Source: Flavobacterium fluvii (GTDB lineage: Bacteria > Bacteroidota > Bacteroidia > Flavobacteriales > Flavobacteriaceae). From it: a stretch of 64,000 nucleotides of DNA. This document shows positions 10,119-18,584 of this stretch, piece after piece; position 1 is the stretch's first letter; the number at the start of each line of letters is the position of its first letter. The notes beneath the pieces were generated by a model. The model ran no database searches, was not told the origin of the DNA, and saw only the letters and a program-made list of their open reading frames with translations. The DNA is taken from the NCBI RefSeq assembly GCF_900129545.1, contig NZ_FQWB01000003.1, positions 124,001 to 188,000 of the forward strand, in the 5' to 3' direction. The position numbers and the translations under genes were made by a program.

Positions 10119-11402
10119 ATGTCAAAAACAGCAACACTAGAGATTGAAGGCAAGAAATACGAGTTACCAATATTCATTGGAACCGAAAATGAAATGTCTA
10201 TAGATATTAGCAAATTACGTGATTTATCAGGGGCAATCACGTTAGATCAAGGATATAAAAACACGGGAGCTTGCAAGAGCGAAATTACTTTTCTTGATGG
10301 AGAAGAGGGGATTTTGCATTATAGAGGGTATTCCATTGAAGAATTGGCAGATAAAGCTGGTTTTCTTGAAGTATGTTATTTGTTGATTTTTGGAGAATTG
10401 CCTACTGTGGCACAATTAGAAGAGTTTGAAAGTCATATCAGGAGATATACCTTGGTTAACGAGGAAATGAAAAGCATCATTGATGGGTTTCCAAGAACGG
10501 CACATCCTATGGGAGTTTTGTCTGCCTTGACAAGTGCCTTGATTGCTTTTAATCCTAAAGCCGTAAATCCAGACAATGAAGACGAATTGTATGAAGCGGT
10601 TTGTAAACTTATGGGGAAATTCCTTGTAATTGCCTCTTGGACGTATAGAAAAAGTTTAGGTTTTCCATTGAATTATTATGACAATACTATAGGATATGTT
10701 GAAAACTTCATGCAGTTGATGTTTAAATTACCTACTGAACCTTATAAAGCAAATCCAGTAATCGTGGAAGCCTTGGATAAATTGTTTATTCTGCATGCCG
10801 ATCACGAACAAAACTGTTCCACTTCAACAGTGAGAATGGTAGGTTCATCCCACGCTGGTTTATTTGCTTCAGTTTCTGCAGGAATTTCAGCTCTTTGGGG
10901 ACCATTGCACGGTGGAGCAAACCAGGCTGTTCTTGAAATGTTGGAAGAAATTCAAGCAAATGGTGGAGATGCCGACAAATATTTAGCGAAAGCGAAAGAT
11001 AAAAATGATCCTTTTAGATTGATGGGCTTTGGACACCGCGTTTACAAAAATTTCGATCCAAGAGCCAGAATCATTAAAAAAGCGGCTGACGAAGTATTGA
11101 GTACATTAGGTGTAAATGATCCAATTTTGGAAATTGCAAAAAAACTGGAACAAGCAGCATTGAAAGACGAGTATTTTGTTTCCAGAAAATTATATCCAAA
11201 TGTTGATTTCTATTCTGGAATTATATACAGGGCGTTGGGAATCCCTACCGACATGTTTACCGTAATGTTTGCCATAGGCAGGTTGCCGGGTTGGATTGCA
11301 CAATGGAAAGAAATGAGACTCAACAAAGAGCCTATCGGAAGACCAAGACAGGTTTATACCGGTTCTCCTTTGAGATCGTTCAAGGAATTTGATAAACGAT
11401 AA
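10119..11402 (+). CDS. gltA: citrate synthase
   Basis: Condenses acetyl-CoA and oxaloacetate to citrate at the entry of the TCA cycle. At 427 residues it matches the hexameric, Gram-negative (type II) form with an extra N-terminal beta-rich domain (residues 1-50). Catalytic region motifs are present: LHADHEQNCSTSTVR, GPLHGGANQAV and GFGHRVYKNFDPRA with the catalytic His near residue 306, followed by FYSGIIYRALGIP and the CoA-contacting GRPRQVYTG. It is a single-gene unit with its own terminator. Confidence 0.96.
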   Translation: MSKTATLEIEGKKYELPIFIGTENEMSIDISKLRDLSGAITLDQGYKNTGACKSEITFLDGEEGILHYRGYSIEELADKAGFLEVCYLLIFGELPTVAQLEEFESHIRRYTLVNEEMKSIIDGFPRTAHPMGVLSALTSALIAFNPKAVNPDNEDELYEAVCKLMGKFLVIASWTYRKSLGFPLNYYDNTIGYVENFMQLMFKLPTEPYKANPVIVEALDKLFILHADHEQNCSTSTVRMVGSSHAGLFASVSAGISALWGPLHGGANQAVLEMLEEIQANGGDADKYLAKAKDKNDPFRLMGFGHRVYKNFDPRARIIKKAADEVLSTLGVNDPILEIAKKLEQAALKDEYFVSRKLYPNVDFYSGIIYRALGIPTDMFTVMFAIGRLPGWIAQWKEMRLNKEPIGRPRQVYTGSPLRSFKEFDKR

Positions 11403-11415
11403 ATTTCAATAAAAT

Positions 11416-11442
11416 AGCCTCGCAATATGCGGGGCTTTTTTT
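11416..11442 (+). terminator. terminator after citrate synthase gene
   Basis: AGCCTCGC, loop AATAT, GCGGGGCT plus a T-run. The last T of the tract is also the first base of the next gene's TATCTTTG promoter box, so the two signals are packed together. Confidence 0.85.
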
Positions 11443-11449
11443 ATCTTTG
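11442..11449 (+). promoter_or_regulatory. promoter -7 box of the DDAH-like gene
   Basis: TATCTTTG, an exact TAnnTTTG match, begins within the T-run of the upstream terminator and lies 46 bp before the ATG at 11496. Confidence 0.5.
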
Positions 11450-11495
11450 GCACACGAGCATAGCGAACTGACGAAGTAAAAGCCAAAGCATAAAA

Positions 11496-12410
11496 ATGTT
11501 GAAAATAAACATCAATAATGAAACGTCCAGACTTCGAACCGTTGTTCTGGGATTGGCAACCAGCAATGGGCCGACTCCAAAGGTTGAGGATGCCTATGAC
11601 CCAAAATCATTGGAACATATCTTGGCGGGAACTTATCCCATAGAGGCGGATATGGTATTGGAAATGGAAGGGTTCAACCAGGTTTTGGAGAAATATGGCG
11701 TGACTGTTTTTCGTCCAAAATTAATTGAAAATTACAACCAGATATTTGTGAGGGATATTGGATTCGTGATTGGAGATATTTTTATCAAATCCAATATTTT
11801 GCCGGACAGGGAAGGAGAATTGGATGCCATTCAGTACGTGATGGATCAAATTAATCCCAAAAAAGTTGTCCGTCCTCCAAAAGAGGTGCATATAGAAGGA
11901 GGAGACGTGGTGCTTTGGAACGATTATATTTTTATTGGAACCTATAAAGGAAGTGACTACAAGGATTATATTACCGCAAGAACAAACAAGGAAGGGGTTC
12001 AATTCATCAAGGATTTATTTCCCGATAAAAAAGTCAAGGAATTTGATTTGATAAAATCTAAAATTGAAGCACGAGACAATGCTTTGCACTTGGATTGTTG
12101 TTTTCAGCCCGTTGGCAAAAACAAGGGAATAATTTACAAAAGAGGTTTTCGTGAAGAGGGAGATTATCAGTTTCTAGTGAATCTTTTTGGGGTAGCAAAC
12201 CTTTTTCACGTGACCAGGGAAGAAATGTATGATATGAATTCCAATGTTTTTTCCATTGATACCCAGATTGTGGTTTCAGAAAAAAAATTTTACAGACTCA
12301 ATAATTGGTTGAGAGCCAATGGTTTTTTAGTGGAGGAAATCCCGTATGCAGAAATTGCCAAACAAGAAGGGTTGTTGCGATGTTCCACATTGCCATTAAT
12401 TAGAGAATAA
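11496..12410 (+). CDS. dimethylarginine dimethylaminohydrolase / arginine deiminase-like hydrolase
   Basis: A 304-residue cytoplasmic member of the guanidino-group-modifying superfamily, which hydrolyses C-N bonds of arginine-like compounds through a catalytic Cys. Residues match the family triad: HIEGGD at about 132-137, His near 198 in ALHLDCCF, and the nucleophile Cys296 in the terminal LLRCSTLPLIRE. The exact substrate (methylarginine, arginine or another guanidine) cannot be read from sequence. It sits 59 bp upstream of a second superfamily member, so the two probably form one arginine/citrulline catabolic unit. Confidence 0.8.
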   Translation: MLKININNETSRLRTVVLGLATSNGPTPKVEDAYDPKSLEHILAGTYPIEADMVLEMEGFNQVLEKYGVTVFRPKLIENYNQIFVRDIGFVIGDIFIKSNILPDREGELDAIQYVMDQINPKKVVRPPKEVHIEGGDVVLWNDYIFIGTYKGSDYKDYITARTNKEGVQFIKDLFPDKKVKEFDLIKSKIEARDNALHLDCCFQPVGKNKGIIYKRGFREEGDYQFLVNLFGVANLFHVTREEMYDMNSNVFSIDTQIVVSEKKFYRLNNWLRANGFLVEEIPYAEIAKQEGLLRCSTLPLIRE

Positions 12411-12469
12411 TTTGTTTTCGGTTTTTTGTTCCAACTGACATAAACCATAAATAATAAACCACAAGAGAA

Positions 12470-13408
12470 ATGAATCAAACCACCAATTCCGTCCTAATGA
12501 TCCGTCCCGTGGCATTCCGAATGAATGAACAAACGGTCGTAAACAATTATTACCAAAAAGTGCTGGACAATTTATTGCCGGCAGCCGTGAATGCCAAGGC
12601 GCAGGAAGAGTTTGATGCTTTTGTCAAAAAGTTGCGAGCCGTTGGCGTCAATGTTGTTGTTGTTGACGATACCGCCAATCCAGATACGCCGGACAGTATT
12701 TTTCCGAATAACTGGATTTCCTTCCACGAAAATGGCGACGTGGTTTTATATCCCATGTTTGCCGAAAACCGTCGTGAAGAGCGTCGTGAAGACGTTTTGG
12801 ACATTCTGGAAGACCAAGGTTTTGTCATCAACGAAATCATGGATTATACTTCGGCCGAAGAAGATGGTTTTTATCTTGAAGGTACTGGCAGCGTAGTTTT
12901 GGACAGGGAAAACGGCAAAGCCTATTGTGCCTTGTCTCCTCGTGCCGACGAAGAATTATTCATAGAATTCTGTGAAGATTTTGAATTTAGTCCCGTGCTG
13001 TTTGAAGCTTTTCAAACGGTGGACGGAGAGAGAAAATTGATTTATCACACAAACGTGATGTTGTGTATTGGAGATACTTTTGCCGTGATTTGTTCTGAAA
13101 GCATCGATGACAAGAAAGAACGGAAAATGGTTTTGGATAGTTTGCGAAGCGACGGGAAAGAGATTATTCTGATTACCGAAGCCCAAGCCAGCAGTTTTGC
13201 AGGCAATATGCTTGAAGTTCGCGGAACAGACGATAGGAGGTATTTGGTGATGAGTACTTCAGCCTATCAAAGCCTGACCAAAAAGCAAATCGCCCAACTC
13301 GAAGAACATCTGACTATTTTGAGTTCCAGCCTGGATACCATCGAAGCCTGTGGTGGAGGAAGTGCCCGATGCATGATGGCTGAGGTTTTCTTGCCAACGG
13401 AGGAGTAA
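12470..13408 (+). CDS. ctlX: CtlX-like citrulline utilisation hydrolase (arginine deiminase-related)
   Basis: A 312-residue member of the same hydrolase superfamily as the upstream gene, closest in appearance to the CtlX subgroup (MIRPVAFRMNEQT near the N-terminus). Visible catalytic features are DSIFPNNWISFH, FYLEGTGSVVLDR, the His193 region IYHTNVMLCIGD and the nucleophile Cys301 in GGGSARCMMAEVF. Pairing with a DDAH-like gene supports a role in arginine or citrulline degradation. The CtlX name is by resemblance; the substrate is not proven. Confidence 0.8.
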   Translation: MNQTTNSVLMIRPVAFRMNEQTVVNNYYQKVLDNLLPAAVNAKAQEEFDAFVKKLRAVGVNVVVVDDTANPDTPDSIFPNNWISFHENGDVVLYPMFAENRREERREDVLDILEDQGFVINEIMDYTSAEEDGFYLEGTGSVVLDRENGKAYCALSPRADEELFIEFCEDFEFSPVLFEAFQTVDGERKLIYHTNVMLCIGDTFAVICSESIDDKKERKMVLDSLRSDGKEIILITEAQASSFAGNMLEVRGTDDRRYLVMSTSAYQSLTKKQIAQLEEHLTILSSSLDTIEACGGGSARCMMAEVFLPTEE

Positions 13409-13468
13409 TTGTAATGAAAAAAATATAATAATTTGCGAGATTAAATTTACTTGAAGTTTTTTATAAAT

Positions 13469-13552
13469 AAATTGCCGCAGATTGCTTCGCCTATTCGCTA
13501 GTGCTCGGGTCGCAGATTATAAAATTTTAAATCTGCGAATCTGCGGCAATTT
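13469..13552. repeat. composite inverted repeat, possibly a dispersed element and terminator
   Basis: AAATTGCCGCAGATT (13469-13483) pairs perfectly over 15 bp with AATCTGCGGCAATTT (13538-13552). Nested inside, TCGCAGATT (13510-13518) pairs with AATCTGCGA (13530-13538). A short T-run follows the outer arm. It lies 60 bp after the ctlX-like gene and could end its transcript. Its CGCAGATT vocabulary recalls the repeat at 39901-40022, suggesting a mobile or dispersed repeat family. Confidence 0.75.
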
Positions 13553-13603
13553 TTAATGTTATTTTAGATTTACTGTATCTGGTACGAACTTGTAGTTTTC
13601 GAG

Positions 13604-13633
13604 TTTGTTGTGCTATAGTTTTTTGTACTTTTG
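13604..13633 (+). promoter_or_regulatory. promoter of the CoA-binding protein gene
   Basis: TTTG at 13604-13607 and TACTTTTG at 13626-13633 are separated by 18 bp, a textbook Bacteroidota promoter. The -7 box ends 5 bp before the ATG at 13638, which predicts a leaderless or nearly leaderless mRNA. Confidence 0.75.
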
Positions 13634-13637
13634 TCCA

Positions 13638-14003
13638 ATGAAAAATAAAAAAACATTGGTTCTCGGCGCCAGCGCGAAACCAGATAGATATGCTTACCTG
13701 GCCATAACGCAACTTGTTGAAAAAGGGCATTCTGTTTTGGCTATTGGCCAGAATGCAGGCGAAGTAGCAGGAGTGAAAATCCAGACCAAAGCCATTCCCC
13801 TCAAAAATATAGACACGGTTACCTTGTATTTAAATCCAACACGCCAACGTGATTATTACAATTACATCGTTGAAGCGAAACCCAAGCGCGTTATTTTTAA
13901 CCCTGGAACCGACAACCCGGAATTCCGTCAATTATTGGAATTGAACAATATAAAGGTGGAAGTGGCTTGTACCCTGGTGTTATTGTCCATAAACCAGTAC
14001 TAG
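13638..14003 (+). CDS. CoA-binding domain protein (YccU-like)
   Basis: A 121-residue single-domain Rossmann-like protein of the CoA-binding family. The N-terminal KKTLVLGASAKPDRYAYLA carries the nucleotide-binding glycine turn; later segments PTRQRDYYNYIVEAKPKRVI and FNPGTDNPEF are typical. The role in the cell is not established. The frame extends 11 codons upstream to 13605, but the promoter -7 box overlaps that stretch, so the ATG at 13638 is used. It is the last core gene before the polysaccharide region. Confidence 0.85.
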   Translation: MKNKKTLVLGASAKPDRYAYLAITQLVEKGHSVLAIGQNAGEVAGVKIQTKAIPLKNIDTVTLYLNPTRQRDYYNYIVEAKPKRVIFNPGTDNPEFRQLLELNNIKVEVACTLVLLSINQY

Positions 14004-14175
14004 TCTTTTTTCTGGACTATTAAAGTCTTCAAATTTTAAAAACAAAGCGGACATCTTCGACGGTATTTGTCGTTCAAGCAAGAGCGGTTTTTGGTGTCGT
14101 AATCAGTAAAAGTTTAATGGAATAAAAGGATGTATTTGTCCGTTTCAGGGCAGAATATTTTTTGTTAAAAAGACT

Positions 14176-14222
14176 AAATGAGGAAAGCCGTAAAGGAATG
14201 GATATTCTTGGTTGTACTTTTG
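14176..14222 (+). promoter_or_regulatory. promoter with shared 19-bp upstream element (copy A)
   Basis: AAATGAGGAAAGCCGTAAA (14176-14194), a 20-bp spacer, then TACTTTTG (14215-14222) followed by CA. The same element with the same spacing occurs at 33521 and 46003, each ahead of a polysaccharide transcription unit. The element occupies the -33 region, where no TTTG is found. Confidence 0.65.
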
Positions 14223-14401
14223 CACTCTTTTTAAATAAATCAGGATTTACTTAGTCTTGTTAAATAGATGTAAATTGTTAAATAGAACATTTTCAGTGTT
14301 TTGTATGGAGGTGTTTGGTTCGATATTGTTTAATTGTTAACTTTTGTATTATTTTTTGTAAGTATGTTGAAATTAGGCTTTCATAACTAAGGGTTCTTAG
14401 C

Positions 14402-14409
14402 TATATTTG
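14402..14409 (+). promoter_or_regulatory. second promoter -7 box ahead of fcl
   Basis: TATATTTG followed by CAAACG. The arrangement matches 49294-49301 (TAAATTTG then CAACCG). Transcripts from it would carry a leader of about 170 nt including the two-hairpin structure. Confidence 0.55.
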
Positions 14410-14433
14410 CAAACGAAATTTTTTATTGTTTTT

Positions 14434-14468
14434 CAACCGCTAAATGTGGGTTGGAATGGCGAAGCCGT
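14434..14468 (+). ncRNA. two-hairpin leader RNA element (copy 1)
   Basis: CAACC (14434-14438) pairs with GGTTG (14449-14453). Two bases later ATGGC (14456-14460), triloop GAA, GCCGT (14464-14468) forms a second stem containing one T.G pair. The copy at 49318-49354 has the same two-stem order and the same GAA triloop, with a C-G pair in place of T.G. A cis-acting RNA for antitermination is inferred. Confidence 0.5.
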
Positions 14469-14586
14469 AGGGAATTTGGTAAGTTGATTTTGATGTTTTA
14501 TCGAATTACAAGGAAGGATTTTAGGTAATATTTTGGTTGAGTTCAGATAAAAACTCAATTCATAAAATTTAAATTATAAGAATAGG

Positions 14587-15537
14587 ATGAATAAAAATAC
14601 CAAGATTTATATTGCTGGTCACAACGGTATGGTGGGTTCTGCCATATGGCGAACACTTTCGGCCAAAGGATATACCAATTTGATGGGAGCATCAAGTGCT
14701 ACATTGGATTTAAGGAATCAACAAGCGGTAAAAGAATATTTTGCCCAAGAAAAGCCGGAAGTGGTTATTGATGCAGCGGCTAGAGTAGGAGGGATTTTGG
14801 CTAACAATGATTATCCCTATCAATTTATTATGGAAAATATGCTCATCCAGAATAATCTAATTGATTCGGCTTTACAGGCAGGAATCGAGAAGTTTATTTT
14901 TTTGGGCAGTTCTTGTATTTATCCAAAATTGGCTTCCCAACCCCTGAAAGAAGAATATTTGCTTACGGGCGATTTGGAACCCACCAATGAATGGTATGCC
15001 ATCGCCAAGATTACGGGGGTTAAAACCTGTCAAGCCATTCGCAAGCAATTTGGGAAGGACTACGTGAGTTTGATGCCGACCAATTTATATGGCACACACG
15101 ATAATTTTGATTTGAACACTTCGCATGTATTGCCAGCCATGATACGAAAGTTTCACCTCGCAAAGGAAAACAATCATGCTCCGGTAACACTTTGGGGAAG
15201 TGGAACTCCTATGAGAGAATTTCTTTTTGTGGACGATATGGCCGAAGGAGTAGTTTTTGCTTTGGAAAACAAGCTTCCCGATTATTTATACAATGTAGGT
15301 ACGGGAGAAGACTTGACCATCAAACAATTGGCCGAAACCATCCAAAAGATCACTGGACATCAGGGCGAAATTATTTGGGATTCCACCAAACCGGATGGAA
15401 CGCCAAGAAAATTAATGGATGTGTCCAAAATGCATGAATTAGGTTGGAAACACAAAGTGGATTTGGAAGAAGGAATCCAGAAAACTTACAATTGGTTTTT
15501 AGAACACGTAAAGGAAATTAAGGAAGTTAAGATGTAA
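14587..15537 (+). CDS. fcl: GDP-L-fucose synthase
   Basis: An NADPH-dependent epimerase/reductase that converts GDP-4-keto-6-deoxymannose to GDP-L-fucose. The protein has 316 residues and is an extended SDR. It shows the Rossmann motif GHNGMVGSA at residues 11-19, the catalytic LGSSCIYPK and YAIAKITG (Tyr and Lys), and the family segment PTNLYGTHDNFDLNTSHVLP. It is the first gene after the long leader and is 39 bp from gmd; the two make the whole branch from GDP-mannose. GDP-mannose synthesis genes are not in the window. Confidence 0.95.
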   Translation: MNKNTKIYIAGHNGMVGSAIWRTLSAKGYTNLMGASSATLDLRNQQAVKEYFAQEKPEVVIDAAARVGGILANNDYPYQFIMENMLIQNNLIDSALQAGIEKFIFLGSSCIYPKLASQPLKEEYLLTGDLEPTNEWYAIAKITGVKTCQAIRKQFGKDYVSLMPTNLYGTHDNFDLNTSHVLPAMIRKFHLAKENNHAPVTLWGSGTPMREFLFVDDMAEGVVFALENKLPDYLYNVGTGEDLTIKQLAETIQKITGHQGEIIWDSTKPDGTPRKLMDVSKMHELGWKHKVDLEEGIQKTYNWFLEHVKEIKEVKM

Positions 15538-15576
15538 TTGATTTTCTCTTTATCATATAATATACAAAGAAACAGT

Positions 15577-16671
15577 ATGAGTACAAAACAAAAAGTAGCC
15601 CTTGTAACGGGAATCACAGGTCAAGACGGGTCTTATTTGGCTGAATTATTATTGGAAAAAGGCTATCAAGTTCATGGGGTAAAAAGAAGGGCCTCCTCTT
15701 TCAATACCCAACGAATTGATCATATTTATCAAGACCAACACGAGAATCATGTTAATTTTAAATTGCATTATGGCGATTTGACCGATTCTACCAATATCAT
15801 TCGAATCATCCAGGAAGTACAACCCGATGAAATATACAATCTTGGGGCAATGTCTCACGTAAAAGTTTCTTTTGATTCTCCCGAATATGTGGCCAATGTG
15901 GATGGAATAGGCACTTTAAGAATATTGGAGGCCGTGCGAATTCTTGGTCTTGAAAAGAAAACCAGAATTTATCAAGCCTCTACTTCAGAATTGTATGGAG
16001 GTTTGGCAGAAAATAAAAATGCGGCAGGATTTTACGACGAGAATTCTCCGTTCTATCCTCGTTCTCCTTATGGTGTTGCCAAAATATATGGTTTTTGGAT
16101 TACGAAAAACTACCGTGAAGCTTATGACATATACGCTTGCAACGGAATCTTGTTCAACCACGAATCGCCGAGAAGAGGAGAAACCTTTGTTACCCGTAAA
16201 ATTACCATGGCTACCGCAGCCATTGCTTTGGGTAAACAAGATTGTTTGTATTTGGGAAACTTGAACTCGCAAAGAGACTGGGGACACGCCAAAGATTATG
16301 TGGAAGCCATGTGGAGAATCTTGCAGCAAGATGTTGCCGAAGACTATGTTATTGCCACCGGAGTAACCACTTATATTCGTGATTTTGTGCGTTATTCTTT
16401 TGCTGAAGCAGGCATTGAACTGGCCTTCGAAGGAGAAAATGAAAATGAAATTGCCAAAATAACAGCCTGCAATAATCCTGAATACCAATTGCCAATAGGC
16501 CAAGTTGTTGTACGAGTAGATCCACAATATTACCGACCTACCGAAGTTGATTTGTTGATTGGGGATCCAAGTAAATCTAAAAAATTGGGTTGGAAACCCC
16601 AATATGATCTTGCTGGATTGGTAAAAGAAATGGTGGCCAGTGATTTAGAAATTTTGAAAAGACTTAGATAA
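15577..16671 (+). CDS. gmd: GDP-mannose 4,6-dehydratase
   Basis: Makes GDP-4-keto-6-deoxy-D-mannose, the substrate of Fcl. The ATG at 15577 gives 364 residues beginning [20 protein letters not shown]; the open frame extends to a TTG at 15538 that adds 13 unlikely residues. Motifs: [19 protein letters not shown] for NADP, the catalytic STSELYG, the YGVAKIYG Tyr-Lys pair, [17 protein letters not shown] for substrate contact, and the C-terminal [15 protein letters not shown]. Cotranscription with fcl is likely. Confidence 0.96.
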   Translation: MSTKQKVALVTGITGQDGSYLAELLLEKGYQVHGVKRRASSFNTQRIDHIYQDQHENHVNFKLHYGDLTDSTNIIRIIQEVQPDEIYNLGAMSHVKVSFDSPEYVANVDGIGTLRILEAVRILGLEKKTRIYQASTSELYGGLAENKNAAGFYDENSPFYPRSPYGVAKIYGFWITKNYREAYDIYACNGILFNHESPRRGETFVTRKITMATAAIALGKQDCLYLGNLNSQRDWGHAKDYVEAMWRILQQDVAEDYVIATGVTTYIRDFVRYSFAEAGIELAFEGENENEIAKITACNNPEYQLPIGQVVVRVDPQYYRPTEVDLLIGDPSKSKKLGWKPQYDLAGLVKEMVASDLEILKRLR

Positions 16672-16725
16672 GGACATCGAATCTACTTTGAATTATTTTG
16701 AGTAGGTAATCATTATTCAATCAAT

Positions 16726-17706
16726 ATGTTCACTATAAATTTAAAAAATGATACCCGTTTTATATGTGCTTCCGAAGACACTATTTTAATAGGTGCCCAA
16801 AAAGAGAATTTAACACTTGATTACAGTTGTAAAACGGGTCGTTGCCAATCTTGCAAGGCAAAAGTTGTCAAGGGGACATCGTTAGCCATTGTTGAGGAAA
16901 CAGGACTCAGTGAGCAAGACAAAACGGAAGGATACATCCTGACTTGTGTACGAACTCCAACATCGGATTTAACACTCCATATTGAAGATTTGAGTTCTTA
17001 TTCACTGGAGAAAGTGAAAACCATTCCGTCCAAGATTGATTTTATTTCCAAGATTTCCTCCAACGTTATAGAGTTACATCTACGAATTCCGCCAAATGCA
17101 TCATTCAACTATTTATCTGGCCAATATATAAATATCATCAAGGGCGACTACAAAAGGAGCTATTCCATTGCCAATACAAGTTCAGCCTCTAATTTAGTTT
17201 TTTTTATCAAGAATTATGGAGGAGGCAGGTTTAGCAACTATTTGTTTAATGAAGCCAAAATCAATGATTTATTGCGAATTGAAGGGCCGATAGGTACTTT
17301 TTTTTACAGGAAAACCCCTAAAACGAATATTGTTTTTTTTGCAACTGGAACAGGCATAGCTCCTGTCAAGGCAATATTGGAACAAATGAATGAAAGTCAC
17401 AGTGACTTGATTGACAAAAATATTTATTTGTTTTTTGGCGGCAGGAACGAAGAAGACTTGTTTTGGAAGCCAGATTTTAAAAACATAAAGGTCAATTTTA
17501 TTCCTGTTTTGAGTAGAGGTAATGCCGATTGGAATGGTGAGAAAGGTTATGTACAAGATATTGTTCTTGCCAAAAAAATTGATTTATCAGATACTGTTTT
17601 GTATGCTTGTGGTTCGGAAAACATGATTAAAGATTCAAGAGTATTAACAATAGAAAACGGATTATCGGAAGATGCATTTTATTCTGATGCATTTATTAGT
17701 AGTTAA
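16726..17706 (+). CDS. ddhD: CDP-6-deoxy-3,4-glucoseen reductase (E3-type)
   Basis: Delivers electrons from NAD(P)H to the dehydrase DdhC in CDP-3,6-dideoxyhexose synthesis. The 326-residue protein has a plant-type [2Fe-2S] ferredoxin domain with Cys35, Cys40, Cys43 and Cys74, then a flavin domain (YIN...KRSYSIANTS) and an NAD domain (FFATGTGIAPVKAILEQ). This domain order matches the E3 enzyme (AscD/DdhD/RfbI). Three further pathway genes follow in the order A, B, C seen in Yersinia and Salmonella. On its own it could be another ferredoxin reductase; the context decides. Confidence 0.88.
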   Translation: MFTINLKNDTRFICASEDTILIGAQKENLTLDYSCKTGRCQSCKAKVVKGTSLAIVEETGLSEQDKTEGYILTCVRTPTSDLTLHIEDLSSYSLEKVKTIPSKIDFISKISSNVIELHLRIPPNASFNYLSGQYINIIKGDYKRSYSIANTSSASNLVFFIKNYGGGRFSNYLFNEAKINDLLRIEGPIGTFFYRKTPKTNIVFFATGTGIAPVKAILEQMNESHSDLIDKNIYLFFGGRNEEDLFWKPDFKNIKVNFIPVLSRGNADWNGEKGYVQDIVLAKKIDLSDTVLYACGSENMIKDSRVLTIENGLSEDAFYSDAFISS

Positions 17707-17807
17707 TAAATAAAAGTTTATGAAATGAGCATAACCAATAATTGGTGGCAAACACCAATGATGATTTTCGAATTACATATGACCTAAAAAACAATAAATA
17801 TCAGCAT

Positions 17808-18584
17808 ATGAAAGCAGTCATTCTTGCGGGAGGGTTGGGAACCCGATTAAGTGAAGAAACAGTCTCCAAACCAAAACCTATGGTGGAAATTGGTGGTAAA
17901 CCCATTTTATGGCATATTATGAAAACCTATTCCCATTACGGCATCAATGATTTCATCATTTGCTGTGGATATAAAGGCTATGTGATCAAGGAATATTTTG
18001 CGAATTATTTCTTGCACCAATCGGATGTTACTTTTAATATGAAAGACAACAAAATGGTGGTTCATAAAGAAAGGGCAGAGCCATGGACTATTACATTAGT
18101 CGATACAGGTGATGATTCCATGACTGGAGGAAGGCTTAAAAGAGTTGCCTCTTATTTGAAGCAAGAGGAAAGTTTTTGCTTTACTTATGGTGATGGTGTT
18201 GCTGATGTGGATATAGCAGCATTATTAGCCTTTCACAAAGCTCATGGGAAAGACGCCACCCTAACTGCCACTTATCCACCGGGACGATTTGGAGCCTTGG
18301 ATATCGTTGACAATGAAGTGCGCCAGTTTCAGGAAAAACCGAGAGGCGATGGAGCATTGATAAACGGAGGTTTTTTTGTGTTATCTCCTAAAGTTATCGA
18401 CAGAATATCTGGAGATTCAACCGTTTGGGAGCAAGGGCCTTTAAAAGGACTGGCTTCAGATAACCAATTAATGGCATTTAAACATGAAGGATTCTGGCAA
18501 CCTATGGATACTTTGAGAGATAAAGTTCATTTGGAGGAATTGTGGGATTCTAATCAAGCGCCTTGGAAATTATGGAAGGAATAA
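17808..18584 (+). CDS. rfbF: glucose-1-phosphate cytidylyltransferase
   Basis: Makes CDP-glucose from CTP and glucose-1-phosphate, the first committed step to CDP-dideoxyhexoses. The ATG at 17808 gives 258 residues starting [20 protein letters not shown], the normal start and length. The open frame goes back 22 codons, but that extra part is unlike the family. The nucleotidyltransferase signature GGLGTRL and [13 protein letters not shown] are intact, as is [11 protein letters not shown] for metal binding. It overlaps rfbG by 13 bp, indicating translational coupling. Equivalent names: ddhA, ascA. Confidence 0.94.
   Translation: MKAVILAGGLGTRLSEETVSKPKPMVEIGGKPILWHIMKTYSHYGINDFIICCGYKGYVIKEYFANYFLHQSDVTFNMKDNKMVVHKERAEPWTITLVDTGDDSMTGGRLKRVASYLKQEESFCFTYGDGVADVDIAALLAFHKAHGKDATLTATYPPGRFGALDIVDNEVRQFQEKPRGDGALINGGFFVLSPKVIDRISGDSTVWEQGPLKGLASDNQLMAFKHEGFWQPMDTLRDKVHLEELWDSNQAPWKLWKE

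Larger units (their letters stand above)
14004..14586. other. 583-bp regulatory gap ahead of the polysaccharide region
   Basis: No gene was found. It holds two candidate promoters (14176-14222 and 14402-14409), a structured leader with two hairpins (14434-14468), and a 7-bp hairpin TTGAGTT/AACTCAA (14537-14558) 28 bp before the fcl ATG. The long untranslated leader, about 175-360 nt depending on promoter, is unusual beside the very short leaders elsewhere in the window. Confidence 0.7.
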
